The translations under genes and the position numbers were made by a program. This document shows, one piece after another, positions 1-7,227 of a stretch of 33,387 nucleotides of DNA. The notes beneath the pieces were generated by a model, which was not told the origin of the DNA, made no database searches, and worked only from the letters and a program-made list of their open reading frames with translations. Origin of the DNA: a virus; the IMG/VR virus record IMGVR_UViG_3300044633_000423, positions 1 through 33,387 of that record. One strand, written 5' to 3'. Each line of letters starts with the position of its first letter. Within the stretch, counting starts at the first letter, position 1.

Positions 1-162
1 CTTAACACCATTACATGCGCGACCATAAGCGTTCACGCTAAGTGTTGATGGATTAATTTTGACAACAGCAGTTTCACCTGTGCCGTCAGAGATATTTGTA
101 AACTTGCCAATAAACAATCGTTCACCGTCAAGCAATGTTTGTGATGCTACTACGTCAGCCAT
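1..162 (-). CDS. Phage structural protein, N-terminal part only (runs off left edge)
   Basis: The gene starts at ATG 160-162 behind a good ribosome binding site (AGGGGAG) and stays open to the window edge, giving 54 residues beginning MADVVASQTLLDGERLFIGK. The stretch FTNISDGTGETAVVKI resembles small conserved proteins that follow capsid genes in many tailed-phage structural operons; I know of no assigned function for them. It lies just downstream of a decoration-like protein in the same direction, so it is probably a virion component or a head-completion factor. The 3' part is outside the window, so length and domain content cannot be judged. Confidence 0.7.
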   Translation of the reverse strand, partial: MADVVASQTLLDGERLFIGKFTNISDGTGETAVVKINPSTLSVNAYGRACNGVK

Positions 163-209
163 GATGCTCCCCTGTTGATTGAAATGAGGCGAATTAACGC
201 CTCATCAAA

Positions 210-662
210 TTAGCTTGCTTGTGTAAATGTTACACCAGCCGCAACAGCGCAGAACGCTTTTGCAAACCACGATGTGCCGTCACTGATCACAGTAACTTGA
301 TCGCCAGCAACAGCTTGTGCATCAACAAAAGAAATGGTGTCATCAGCAGTACCGGTATCACCGGCTGCACCAGAAGCAGGATACGCTTGACCTTTGATAA
401 TGTTAGCACTTGATGCAGTAACGATGGTGTAGCTTGCGCCAGAAGGAGCTGCGCCTACGATGAATGTGTACATCAAACCAGCCGCAGGTGCAGGAAGTGT
501 TGTCACAAATTCAGTTGCAGAACTTAAAAAGAAAATTGTATTACTTTGTGCAGTAGTCAATGTTGATGCTGCTGTTAATGTAGTAACTGTTTCTAAGCCA
601 GTGATTGCACCAATAAATCCGTTAGTAGATGTCACTGGTCCAGAGAATGTGGTTGAAGCCAT
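210..662 (-). CDS. Probable capsid decoration or head fibre-like protein
   Basis: A 150-residue protein rich in Ala, Thr, Ser and Gly, almost without Lys, Arg or aromatic residues. The N-terminus MASTTFSGPVTSTNGFIG resembles small virion proteins found next to phage major capsid genes. Alternating hydrophobic and Thr/Ser stretches suggest a beta-rich surface protein. The end TSWFAKAFCAVAAGVTFTQA fits an exposed beta domain. It starts at ATG 660-662 behind GTGAGG. It lies downstream of the major capsid gene but behind a strong terminator, so it may be made at a different level from the capsid protein. The decoration role is inferred from composition and position. Confidence 0.65.
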   Translation of the reverse strand: MASTTFSGPVTSTNGFIGAITGLETVTTLTAASTLTTAQSNTIFFLSSATEFVTTLPAPAAGLMYTFIVGAAPSGASYTIVTASSANIIKGQAYPASGAAGDTGTADDTISFVDAQAVAGDQVTVISDGTSWFAKAFCAVAAGVTFTQAS

Positions 663-742
663 TTTGATTCCTCACATGCGAGTTGTGGATATGTGTCTGC
701 ATGTCGTCAGCCGGAACTGTCAGCATATCCTATTGTTTTCCG

Positions 743-774
743 GAAATAAAGAAAGGGAGCCGAAGCTCCCTTCC
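743..774 (-). terminator. Intrinsic terminator after the major capsid gene
   Basis: Read on the minus strand, an 8-bp perfect stem (AAGGGAGC / GCTCCCTT, 753-760 with 765-772) closes a TTCG tetraloop and is followed by TCTTT. It begins about 8 bases after the capsid stop codon. It is a textbook factor-independent terminator, and its position would limit read-through into the two structural genes to its left. Confidence 0.9.
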
Positions 775-779
775 GTCAA

Positions 780-1694
780 TTAAACGCCCGCAGTACCGTA
801 AACACCGCGTGGATCAGTCCACCCGACAGTGTAACGTTCTGTAGCTTTGTAGCGCATTGAGTCAGTTTCAAAATCACCTTCCATTGATTTTTCAAGACCG
901 CGACGCATCAACAATTTCAAACCTTCCGGCGCATCAGTCTGAATCCACCAAGCAGTAGATGAAGTGATACGAGAAAGGTTAGCTTGACCTTCAGCTAATA
1001 AACCCATGGATTTAACTGGGTTGATGTCGTTGTCGGCTGTTCCTGCACGCAATGCTGATTTCAATAACACTTCAGCTTGAAACACGTTTGAAGGACCTGT
1101 TACGATTTTCTTAGGTGTTAAGCGAATACGTTTACCGTTGTTGTCAACAGCGTTACGGATCTGAATTAACAATTGTTCTAAAGAAGTTTGTGACAAGTTA
1201 GCAGCCGTTGTTAACTGATTGCTAAATGTACCAGAAACGATAGGATGCGATGTAGAAATTAAAGATACGCCGTCACCACCTACGTATGAACCGTTAAATG
1301 CGCGGTTCAACACGTTAGCTGATAAAGTTTCTTTAGTTTCAATCAAAGATTGCGCTAAGTGCTTCGCATATGTTTGACCAATACGGATATGATCACCGTC
1401 TTCTACTAATACTTTAGTCAAACTGAACGCTAGACCGTATACTTTGTAGAGGTAACGTTGTAAGAACAACACACCGCCAGATTGGTAAGATACTGCCATA
1501 CCGTCTGGTAACTCTGGTGCAGCGCCGAAACCGTAAAGAACGGGTTCTTCGTGATAGTTACGGGGAATACCTTTTTGTTCTTTGAAAACCTGTTTCCATT
1601 CGTCAGCACGTTGATCGTAAACACCGTCAAATACTTCGTTAAGGATTGGTTCGACTACCGATCTAAAATCGGTACTTCTCATTGGAGTTGCCAT
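780..1694 (-). CDS. Major capsid protein, HK97 fold (Mu gpT-like)
   Basis: A 304-residue protein at the expected place for the main shell protein: after portal and scaffold and before decoration-like genes. A long helical segment (about residues 90-135) is followed by ISTSHPIVSGT and by LTPKKIVTGPSNVFQAEVLL, which resemble Mu gpT-type HK97-fold capsid proteins. The C-terminus, SMRYKATERYTVGWTDPRGV, is also typical of the family. The start ATG has one of the strongest ribosome binding sites in the window (AAAGGAGG), and a strong terminator follows, as expected for the most abundant virion protein. No N-terminal delta domain is fused, in keeping with a separate scaffold gene. Confidence 0.88.
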   Translation of the reverse strand: MATPMRSTDFRSVVEPILNEVFDGVYDQRADEWKQVFKEQKGIPRNYHEEPVLYGFGAAPELPDGMAVSYQSGGVLFLQRYLYKVYGLAFSLTKVLVEDGDHIRIGQTYAKHLAQSLIETKETLSANVLNRAFNGSYVGGDGVSLISTSHPIVSGTFSNQLTTAANLSQTSLEQLLIQIRNAVDNNGKRIRLTPKKIVTGPSNVFQAEVLLKSALRAGTADNDINPVKSMGLLAEGQANLSRITSSTAWWIQTDAPEGLKLLMRRGLEKSMEGDFETDSMRYKATERYTVGWTDPRGVYGTAGV

Positions 1695-1710
1695 GATTCA
1701 ATATCCTCCT

Positions 1711-2313
1711 TTAGCTTACGCTGTTAACTGGAGCTTTGTATTGTGATTCGTTCAAGCGAACGGTCATGTTTACATAAGCATCAGTAGCTGAATCAGTGAT
1801 AAGGTATGCATAACCGGTAATCTGGAATTGACCAGATGTCGCGACTTCTGCGGTTAAGTATGTTGAGCTGATACCAGTTGATGTTGATCCGCCTGGTGAA
1901 GCCACACGCCAATCGCATTCAGCACCAACAGCAGTTTGAACTGAATCAGTTCCCGCTGTTCCTGGGTTTGCAAATTGAACATCATAAATTGTTTCTGGAT
2001 CATCATAAACCCAAGCAACAACGTTTGTACCTGTCGTACCACCAGTCCAGAATGGAGCGATAGTAGGTTTGCCAGTTGAGTCCAAGTATTCTACACCGGC
2101 AAAAATACCGAGTAATGAAATACCCGCAGCAGTACCAGAACGAGTACCGTCTGAAGTGCCAAGTTCAATTGTACCGGCAGTGACTAATTTAACTGGATCC
2201 CCAGAGTAAATAGACGCAGCGTATGCGCTCGCGATTGTATAGGCTTTAGGACGCATCTGACCACTGTTGTGGAAAGAAGGTCTGAAACCATAGGGTGCGC
2301 TAGTTGTAGACAT
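1711..2313 (-). CDS. Probable head decoration/stabilisation protein
   Basis: A 200-residue protein starting MSTTSAPYGFRPSFHNSGQM. The pattern APYGFRP, then an IASAYAASIYSGDPVKL segment, resembles a conserved phage structural protein encoded directly upstream of the major capsid gene in many tailed phages. It is Gly/Thr/Ser rich with predicted beta strands throughout and no enzyme motif. It starts at ATG 2311-2313 behind AGGAG and lies 16 bases before the capsid gene, so the two are probably co-transcribed. A capsid-surface or head-stabilising role is inferred from family resemblance and neighbourhood; no catalytic residues are seen. Confidence 0.72.
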   Translation of the reverse strand: MSTTSAPYGFRPSFHNSGQMRPKAYTIASAYAASIYSGDPVKLVTAGTIELGTSDGTRSGTAAGISLLGIFAGVEYLDSTGKPTIAPFWTGGTTGTNVVAWVYDDPETIYDVQFANPGTAGTDSVQTAVGAECDWRVASPGGSTSTGISSTYLTAEVATSGQFQITGYAYLITDSATDAYVNMTVRLNESQYKAPVNSVS

Positions 2314-2349
2314 AATAGCTCCTAAATGGAATAAGTTTTAAATGGTTCG

Positions 2350-2880
2350 TTAAGAGATGTCGAATTGCGCATCTCTATGTTCGCCAATTTCCAGATTGCC
2401 ATCTCCCACAGTCAATCTTGACTTTGATGACTTTGCTTGCTGCTCAAGAAAATCTGCTGTATCAGTCAGTTTTTCTTCTTCACGCATGGGTGCATTGTGG
2501 TGAGCTTCGGTCATGTACTTTTCATAAAGTGATAACGGAAGTTTAAAAGCCAACATCTCGTTTACCCCAATGAAACCTTGCCAGTCGCCTGTTTTAAGCG
2601 TTGCGTATTCCCAGCCAGGAACGTCTTCTGGCTTCACGGGTTCATACCCCAATCGGATACGCATTTGGATGGAATCTCTGGGATTCGTTGTTGTTAGCCA
2701 GCAGCAATGCCAGCCTGGAAGTTTTGGCAAGTCCGGTAAACTGGACTGGAAAAAACTTTGTCGAAACATCTCAACCCGCTCGTCTTCTGTCACTTCCCGA
2801 TTTTGTGTAACTGCGCGATCTGTCATCGCACGATTATTTCTATTGGTTCCAGCGGATTTGTTTAATCTTTCGTCTGTCAT
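2350..2880 (-). CDS. Conserved phage head-cluster protein of unknown function
   Basis: A 176-residue soluble protein. After a basic, Asn/Arg-rich N-terminus comes a compact core with LPKLPGWHCCWLTTTNPRD and IRLGYEPVKPEDVPGWEYA, followed by a charged helical tail (MREEEKLTDTADFLEQQAKS). The order scaffold, this protein, decoration, capsid recurs in related phages as far as I recognise. The Trp/Cys-rich core could mediate virion interactions, but I cannot assign a role. It starts at ATG 2878-2880 behind AAAGGAGC. No membrane segment or signal peptide is visible. Confidence 0.72.
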   Translation of the reverse strand: MTDERLNKSAGTNRNNRAMTDRAVTQNREVTEDERVEMFRQSFFQSSLPDLPKLPGWHCCWLTTTNPRDSIQMRIRLGYEPVKPEDVPGWEYATLKTGDWQGFIGVNEMLAFKLPLSLYEKYMTEAHHNAPMREEEKLTDTADFLEQQAKSSKSRLTVGDGNLEIGEHRDAQFDIS

Positions 2881-2940
2881 GATATTCGCTCCTTTCAGCG
2901 ATTGGAAATAATTATAAATTGATATTCAATAAACGCAATA

Positions 2941-3846
2941 CTATTTGTTGTTACGATCATACTCTGCGTAACGCTTTAAATATTTATTGCGAAGTACGGG
3001 ATCATCCCAGACACCAGCTTCAACTAAAGCTGATTTGCGTTCTGGACTCACATACATTTCTTTGCGGGTTGATGTTGGTGCATGTTCACGACCAGATCCA
3101 ACGGATGGGCCGCCACGCGCAGTACGTTCACTTTGTTTCTTTCCAAACTTTTCTGGTAGTCTGCGTGCCGCACGTTTTCTAAGCTCGTCCCAGTATTCAC
3201 TTGTTTGTGGATTGAAACCGTCTTTTGCTAACGTCTGATCAATAGCAATAACAATTGAAGAATCTTCATCGCGACCTTGTGCATCATACCAAGGATTATC
3301 AGCAATAAATTCTTTGGCGTAGTGCATTGTCAAATCATCCATTTGATTTGGTTGCGTTACTGGACGTTGTTGTGCTGCCTGCTGTTTCTGGAATTGCAAC
3401 TGCTGAACTTTAGCAATCGCTTGGTCACGGTAACGCATTGCCTGCGCTACATCTTCGCCATTTCCACGCTCAACCGCTTTGGCAATAACACGCTCTGCCA
3501 TGTTTGCTTCTTGCGCTGCTTGATTGATATACGCATCATACGCGCCTAAATCAGTTTGGTGTGCGCGTACTTCTTGTACAGAAACTCTGCGCTCCAAATC
3601 ATCATTGCGTTTACGAAGGAAATCCAGCTCTAACTTGTCACGACTAATCGCCTGTGTTTTTCTTTCTTTACGTTCTAACTTTTCTTTTCTACGACGCTCA
3701 CGAATTGCTTCACGCTCACTGTCAACGTCATCGTCGTCATCGCGTGCAATTTGCTCGTCATAAGCCTCATCGCTTAATTCATTTATATCTTCGACAATTT
3801 CAATTTCATCATCATTGTCGTCATCTTCTCTAATTACGTCTGCCAT
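2941..3846 (-). CDS. Probable capsid scaffold protein
   Basis: A 301-residue protein with the usual look of a procapsid scaffold. The first 50 residues are extremely acidic (runs of Asp/Glu). A highly charged helical region rich in Arg, Lys and Glu follows (about 45-100), then an Ala/Gln-rich coiled coil (about 110-165). The C-terminal third holds DNPWYDAQGRDED, a basic RKRAARRLPEKFGKK stretch, and a charged end (KYLKRYAEYDRNNK) suited to capsid binding. It starts behind a near-perfect ribosome binding site (TAGGAGGTG). Its place between portal and capsid genes supports the call; sequence alone cannot exclude another internal head role. Confidence 0.78.
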   Translation of the reverse strand: MADVIREDDDNDDEIEIVEDINELSDEAYDEQIARDDDDDVDSEREAIRERRRKEKLERKERKTQAISRDKLELDFLRKRNDDLERRVSVQEVRAHQTDLGAYDAYINQAAQEANMAERVIAKAVERGNGEDVAQAMRYRDQAIAKVQQLQFQKQQAAQQRPVTQPNQMDDLTMHYAKEFIADNPWYDAQGRDEDSSIVIAIDQTLAKDGFNPQTSEYWDELRKRAARRLPEKFGKKQSERTARGGPSVGSGREHAPTSTRKEMYVSPERKSALVEAGVWDDPVLRNKYLKRYAEYDRNNK

Positions 3847-3859
3847 AAATCACCTCCTA

Positions 3860-4270
3860 CTAGATGAATGCTTTGATCTTTAATGGATCACCAGTGACTT
3901 GACCAATAATATCCAAGTCGTTAAAAATTACAAACATTGCCGATTCGTCAGTATCGGGAACTTTAACTTCCCAACGATCACCACCGTACTTGGCAACACG
4001 AACAAACTCGCCAGCTTGACACCATGCACCTTCCGGCCACGCTGTCATGTCATTACGGTTTTTAAACGCAAGTGGTCCTAGCGAAATCACTTTGCCGATC
4101 TGTGTGTTCCACTTCTCAGTGTCTTGTGTTCCAATGTCGAGAATAATCCCGCCACTTGTTTTCTTTTTTGGAGTGCGAATCTGAATCAGAACGCGGCTTC
4201 CAAAAGGCTGAATTCCTGCATCTACTGCTGGAAAAGCCTCTGCCATTGCATTCTCAAAGGTCATTGTCAC
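3860..4270 (-). CDS. Phage GroES-like co-chaperonin
   Basis: A 136-residue protein whose core matches the GroES/Cpn10 beta barrel: QPFGSRVLIQIRTPKKKTSG, then GGIILDIG at the mobile-loop position, then GKVISLGPLAF and GEFVRVAKYGGDRWEV. Cellular GroES is about 97 residues; the extra length lies at the N-terminus and the C-terminal tail, as in T4 gp31-type phage co-chaperonins. By family knowledge it would cap host GroEL during folding of virion proteins, most likely the capsid protein encoded downstream. The annotated start is GTG 4270, nine bases after GAGG; ATG 4264 is an alternative. No GroEL gene is in the window. Confidence 0.82.
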   Translation of the reverse strand: MTMTFENAMAEAFPAVDAGIQPFGSRVLIQIRTPKKKTSGGIILDIGTQDTEKWNTQIGKVISLGPLAFKNRNDMTAWPEGAWCQAGEFVRVAKYGGDRWEVKVPDTDESAMFVIFNDLDIIGQVTGDPLKIKAFI

Positions 4271-4451
4271 TGTGTTTATCCTCGTCTATAAGATTTAAGA
4301 GTACGTTGATTGCCGCTTCATAACCGGCAACCGTTCCCACACGATACCCGTACTCGAAGGCATCGCGTGTTTGTGGTTTCTTCAAAGCCTCAACAGCAAA
4401 CATTTGTTGTTCGACTTTGAGCTTGTTTAATAGCTTGGTTTCGATGTTCAC
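4254..4451 (-). CDS. Small conserved phage protein in the head cluster
   Basis: A 65-residue helical protein with the segment DAFEYGYRVGTVAGYEAAIN followed by an acidic tail. I chose the GTG start at 4451 because it overlaps the TGA of the preceding small gene in a GTGA coupling; a TTG one codon upstream is possible but less likely. The 3' end overlaps the co-chaperonin start. Position between portal and co-chaperonin suggests a head-assembly accessory role, but no function is recognised and no signal peptide or membrane segment is seen. Confidence 0.65.
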   Translation of the reverse strand: MNIETKLLNKLKVEQQMFAVEALKKPQTRDAFEYGYRVGTVAGYEAAINVLLNLIDEDKHSDNDL

Positions 4452-4582
4452 CAAGCTGACTTCTTGCCTTTAGGTTCTGCTGGTAATTTTTGTCCATCGA
4501 CTTTTTCACCAGCCGCCATGCGTTTGTGTTGTTTCACGTCCGCTCCGGTCATTGGAACTTCTTTGCCTTTTGTGTCTTTCAT
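4448..4582 (-). CDS. Very small basic protein between portal and co-chaperonin
   Basis: A 44-residue, Lys-rich peptide (MKDTKGKEVPMTGADVKQHK at the start, GKKSAW at the end). It is easy to miss because of its size, but it has a good ribosome binding site (AAGGAG, 6 bases from ATG 4580-4582). Its stop overlaps the next start, and it fills what would otherwise be a gap in a tightly packed operon. Probably disordered; no function is recognised. Confidence 0.7.
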   Translation of the reverse strand: MKDTKGKEVPMTGADVKQHKRMAAGEKVDGQKLPAEPKGKKSAW

Positions 4583-4591
4583 GTCATCTCC

Positions 4592-7105
4592 TTACGGATT
4601 AAAGTTAATGCCGGTTCCTGTTGTTAATGACGTTTTACTTTCATGCTCCAGTTCTGCGGCAGTGATAAGTTTAGCAGTATTGTTGTCGGCTGTGTTGATT
4701 GCTTCGCGCATTTGAATTTCAGCCATTGCACGTTGGTTCTCAGCATAGATACGAGCTTGCTCCGATTGCATCTTGTCAGCACGTTCTTGCTGTTGTGCAG
4801 CGATTTTTGCTTGTTCAGACTGCGTTTGTGTTTGCAATTTAACCTGTTCAAGTTGCAATCTTGCTTGATCCGTTTGTGCTTTTTGATCTAGTGCTTTTTG
4901 CTGAATACCTGCGCTCATCTGTGCAATTTCAAGTGCATGATCTGGTGGAAGCTGTGGCTGTGGTTTAAATTGCTCTGCTTGCTTATCCATTTCTTGCAAT
5001 TGTTCACTAAAGCCATTCATTTGCTGTTCGATAAATTGTTGCACTTGTAATATCAGTTGAACTTGATTTTGTGCTTCTTCTGGAATCAATTGCTGCTTTT
5101 GTGCTTTATCTACAGCATCATGAGTTTCAGTTAAATAATAATTAAGCAAATGATCGCGTAAATGCACCACCATTGGAAATAAAAACGTTTTCGCAATCAC
5201 AGGATTTGACCCAAACAATGGCGATTTAACAAATGCCATGTGCGTAATGATGTGCGCCATGTGATCTTGCTGTGGAAGTACATAAATTCCCGAACCCATA
5301 GCGGCTGCCACGTTTTCTGACGCAGGATCCATGTCATCTTGTGCTGGTTTTGGCTTCAATACTTCACTAGATGGCACTTTTAATGTGCGTAGGAACATTT
5401 CCTCGACTTTTCGCATGTCATATAACTGCGGAAATATCTGAGAACGTTGCATAATCGCTTGAATTTGCGCAAAACGCTGTGTTTCACTGAAAATTGCAGG
5501 ATCACTGACAGGAATAATGTCCATTGGTCCATCAAAATCAGATGGCTCGATGTCAATTCCCGATTCTTGCGCTTTAATGTCTTCAATTGTCAGATAAGCA
5601 CTGTTAATTCGGTGCAAAATCTTCAAACTACGCGACATTGAGCTGTGTAAACGCGAATGAATCGAGTTAAATACCACCATACCCTGTTCAATCAACGCCA
5701 TTGTGGTGCCGACTGGTTGATTTGGGTTCTGATCTGACAGTTTTTCAAACGTGGTTTGCACAACACCTTTGCCGGTATCAACAAGGAAGCCAAGCAACTG
5801 CATCAAAACAGGTGATGGTCCGTTAAATGGCAATGGCATGGCAAGTTTACGCACGTCATCAATCAACGCGCCACCTTCCATTTCGACAACTTCTGTGGGT
5901 TGCACGTTCAGCGTTTGACCGCCCGGTCCGCCTTTGAGCTTTAGCAGTGTTGGCACGTTTTGAATATGCGCTGAATCAAGCAATGCACGCAGTGCGCCTG
6001 TTGCTGCGCCAGACAATCCACCAATCATGTGAGTCAAGCCGATTGGATACGCACCACGCCAAGGAACAAAAGCAAATTCAACAATCCACTCCAACTCTTT
6101 GCGTTGTTCGTCTTCTGGCTCCCAGTTACGATACAGCGACAAACCTTTCTCGGTGGATTTGTCTACGCTTAAAATGTAAGGTTCCGGCCCATCGCCAAAA
6201 TCTAAGTATGTGTAGATCTCAAAAATAGTACGCAAACCGTCTTCGTTGTAGCTTAAATCTTTACGGCCTTCAATTTTGTCATTAGCTTGTGATGCTTTGC
6301 TAAACTCTGGATCTGTTGGCACACCCAAGTCAACATCGATATACATACCGCTCTTGACGCGACGATTGTACTCAAACTTGGTAATGTACTGCACATGCGT
6401 CTTGCGTTCGGCTGTGTAGAAGTTTGTGGCTGCAAACGGCAAATAAATGTCATCGATAGGAACAAACTCTGCCATCGGACGTTTATAGAGTGGATTCCAC
6501 ATGAATTTCATGTACTGACCACCACCAAGTGGAAGTTGCGTGCTTAACTGTTCAAGCTCACCACGAAACTCAACCATCTGCTCGGTTAACTGCCAGTTCA
6601 TGAAATCAGTCTTACGATCTGCTTTCTCTACTTTGTCTTGATCCTTCTCACCAACAATTTTGCTCTTTACAGGACCGTTAGCGGGGAAAATCTCTTTCAT
6701 CACACGCGCAGAAAAATCCACGCACGCTTCAACAAGCATTGGATGTACTACTTTGTTTGCACCGGTGAACTGTGCGCCACCCGGTGCATCATCGCCAAGA
6801 CCAGTGCGTCGAATGCCTTCTTCGTATTGTTTGTCGCGTTTCTCGCGTGCTTCTTTGTCGTTGGTAATCTTGTCTATCAATTCACTGATAGCCATCTCAA
6901 GATCACCTTGATCTACTTCATCAATGATGTTAGCAAAATGCTCTGCGTTTTGTTGTGACTCTGCTTCATCCTGCAAGCGAACGATAGCACCACCATCCTC
7001 AGTGTCTTCAACGTCAGTTTTGTCGGTATCCTCAAAATCTACGTTTTCACCTTCTTGTGCATCCGGTTGTTCTTGATCTTCGTCGTCTTCAAATTGTTGT
7101 GCCAT
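4592..7105 (-). CDS. Portal protein, P22-like large family
   Basis: An 837-residue protein with an acidic, disordered N-terminus (about 1-50), then a portal core. The segment RTGLGDDAPGGAQFTGANKV and the following VHPMLVEACVDFSARVMKEI resemble the clip/wing entry region of large podovirus-type portals; QYMKFMWNPLYKRPMAEFVP and DDIYLPFAATN continue that resemblance. The last roughly 150 residues are Gln-rich coiled coil, matching the long C-terminal barrel of P22-type portals. It would form the dodecameric ring where DNA enters and to which terminase docks. It starts at ATG 7103-7105 behind AGAGGT, after a 122-base intergenic gap that holds interleaved inverted repeats. Confidence 0.9.
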   Translation of the reverse strand: MAQQFEDDEDQEQPDAQEGENVDFEDTDKTDVEDTEDGGAIVRLQDEAESQQNAEHFANIIDEVDQGDLEMAISELIDKITNDKEAREKRDKQYEEGIRRTGLGDDAPGGAQFTGANKVVHPMLVEACVDFSARVMKEIFPANGPVKSKIVGEKDQDKVEKADRKTDFMNWQLTEQMVEFRGELEQLSTQLPLGGGQYMKFMWNPLYKRPMAEFVPIDDIYLPFAATNFYTAERKTHVQYITKFEYNRRVKSGMYIDVDLGVPTDPEFSKASQANDKIEGRKDLSYNEDGLRTIFEIYTYLDFGDGPEPYILSVDKSTEKGLSLYRNWEPEDEQRKELEWIVEFAFVPWRGAYPIGLTHMIGGLSGAATGALRALLDSAHIQNVPTLLKLKGGPGGQTLNVQPTEVVEMEGGALIDDVRKLAMPLPFNGPSPVLMQLLGFLVDTGKGVVQTTFEKLSDQNPNQPVGTTMALIEQGMVVFNSIHSRLHSSMSRSLKILHRINSAYLTIEDIKAQESGIDIEPSDFDGPMDIIPVSDPAIFSETQRFAQIQAIMQRSQIFPQLYDMRKVEEMFLRTLKVPSSEVLKPKPAQDDMDPASENVAAAMGSGIYVLPQQDHMAHIITHMAFVKSPLFGSNPVIAKTFLFPMVVHLRDHLLNYYLTETHDAVDKAQKQQLIPEEAQNQVQLILQVQQFIEQQMNGFSEQLQEMDKQAEQFKPQPQLPPDHALEIAQMSAGIQQKALDQKAQTDQARLQLEQVKLQTQTQSEQAKIAAQQQERADKMQSEQARIYAENQRAMAEIQMREAINTADNNTAKLITAAELEHESKTSLTTGTGINFNP

Positions 7106-7158
7106 CGTTTACCTCTGTGTGTGTTTCGTTTGCGTGAAGTATAGCATATTAGTATAAT

Positions 7159-7222
7159 TGACTTACCCAGAAAGGAGTTGCTGACGCATCAAGTATCTGG
7201 GCAAGTCACTTGGGCAACTCCT
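7159..7222 (-). ncRNA. Interleaved inverted repeats: possible RNA pseudoknot or switch
   Basis: Two stems alternate in order. Stem A pairs 7159-7170 with 7197-7208 (12 bp; one A-C on the plus strand becomes G-U on the minus strand). Stem B pairs 7173-7181 with 7214-7222 (9 bp, perfect). Because B's left arm lies in A's loop and its right arm lies outside, both together form a pseudoknot, or else they exclude each other. The element begins 6 bases after the polyvalent gene's stop and lies before the portal start. No U-tract follows, so it is not a standard terminator. Two TATACT sequences just downstream on the minus strand could be -10 boxes, but I see no good -35. Confidence 0.5.
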
Positions 7223-7227
7223 GTTTA

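Noticed and set aside
1430-1630. Open frames antisense or out of frame within the capsid gene and similar ones inside the portal, polyvalent and terminase genes
   Set aside because: They lie entirely within well-supported genes, lack ribosome binding sites, and have compositions expected of shadow frames.
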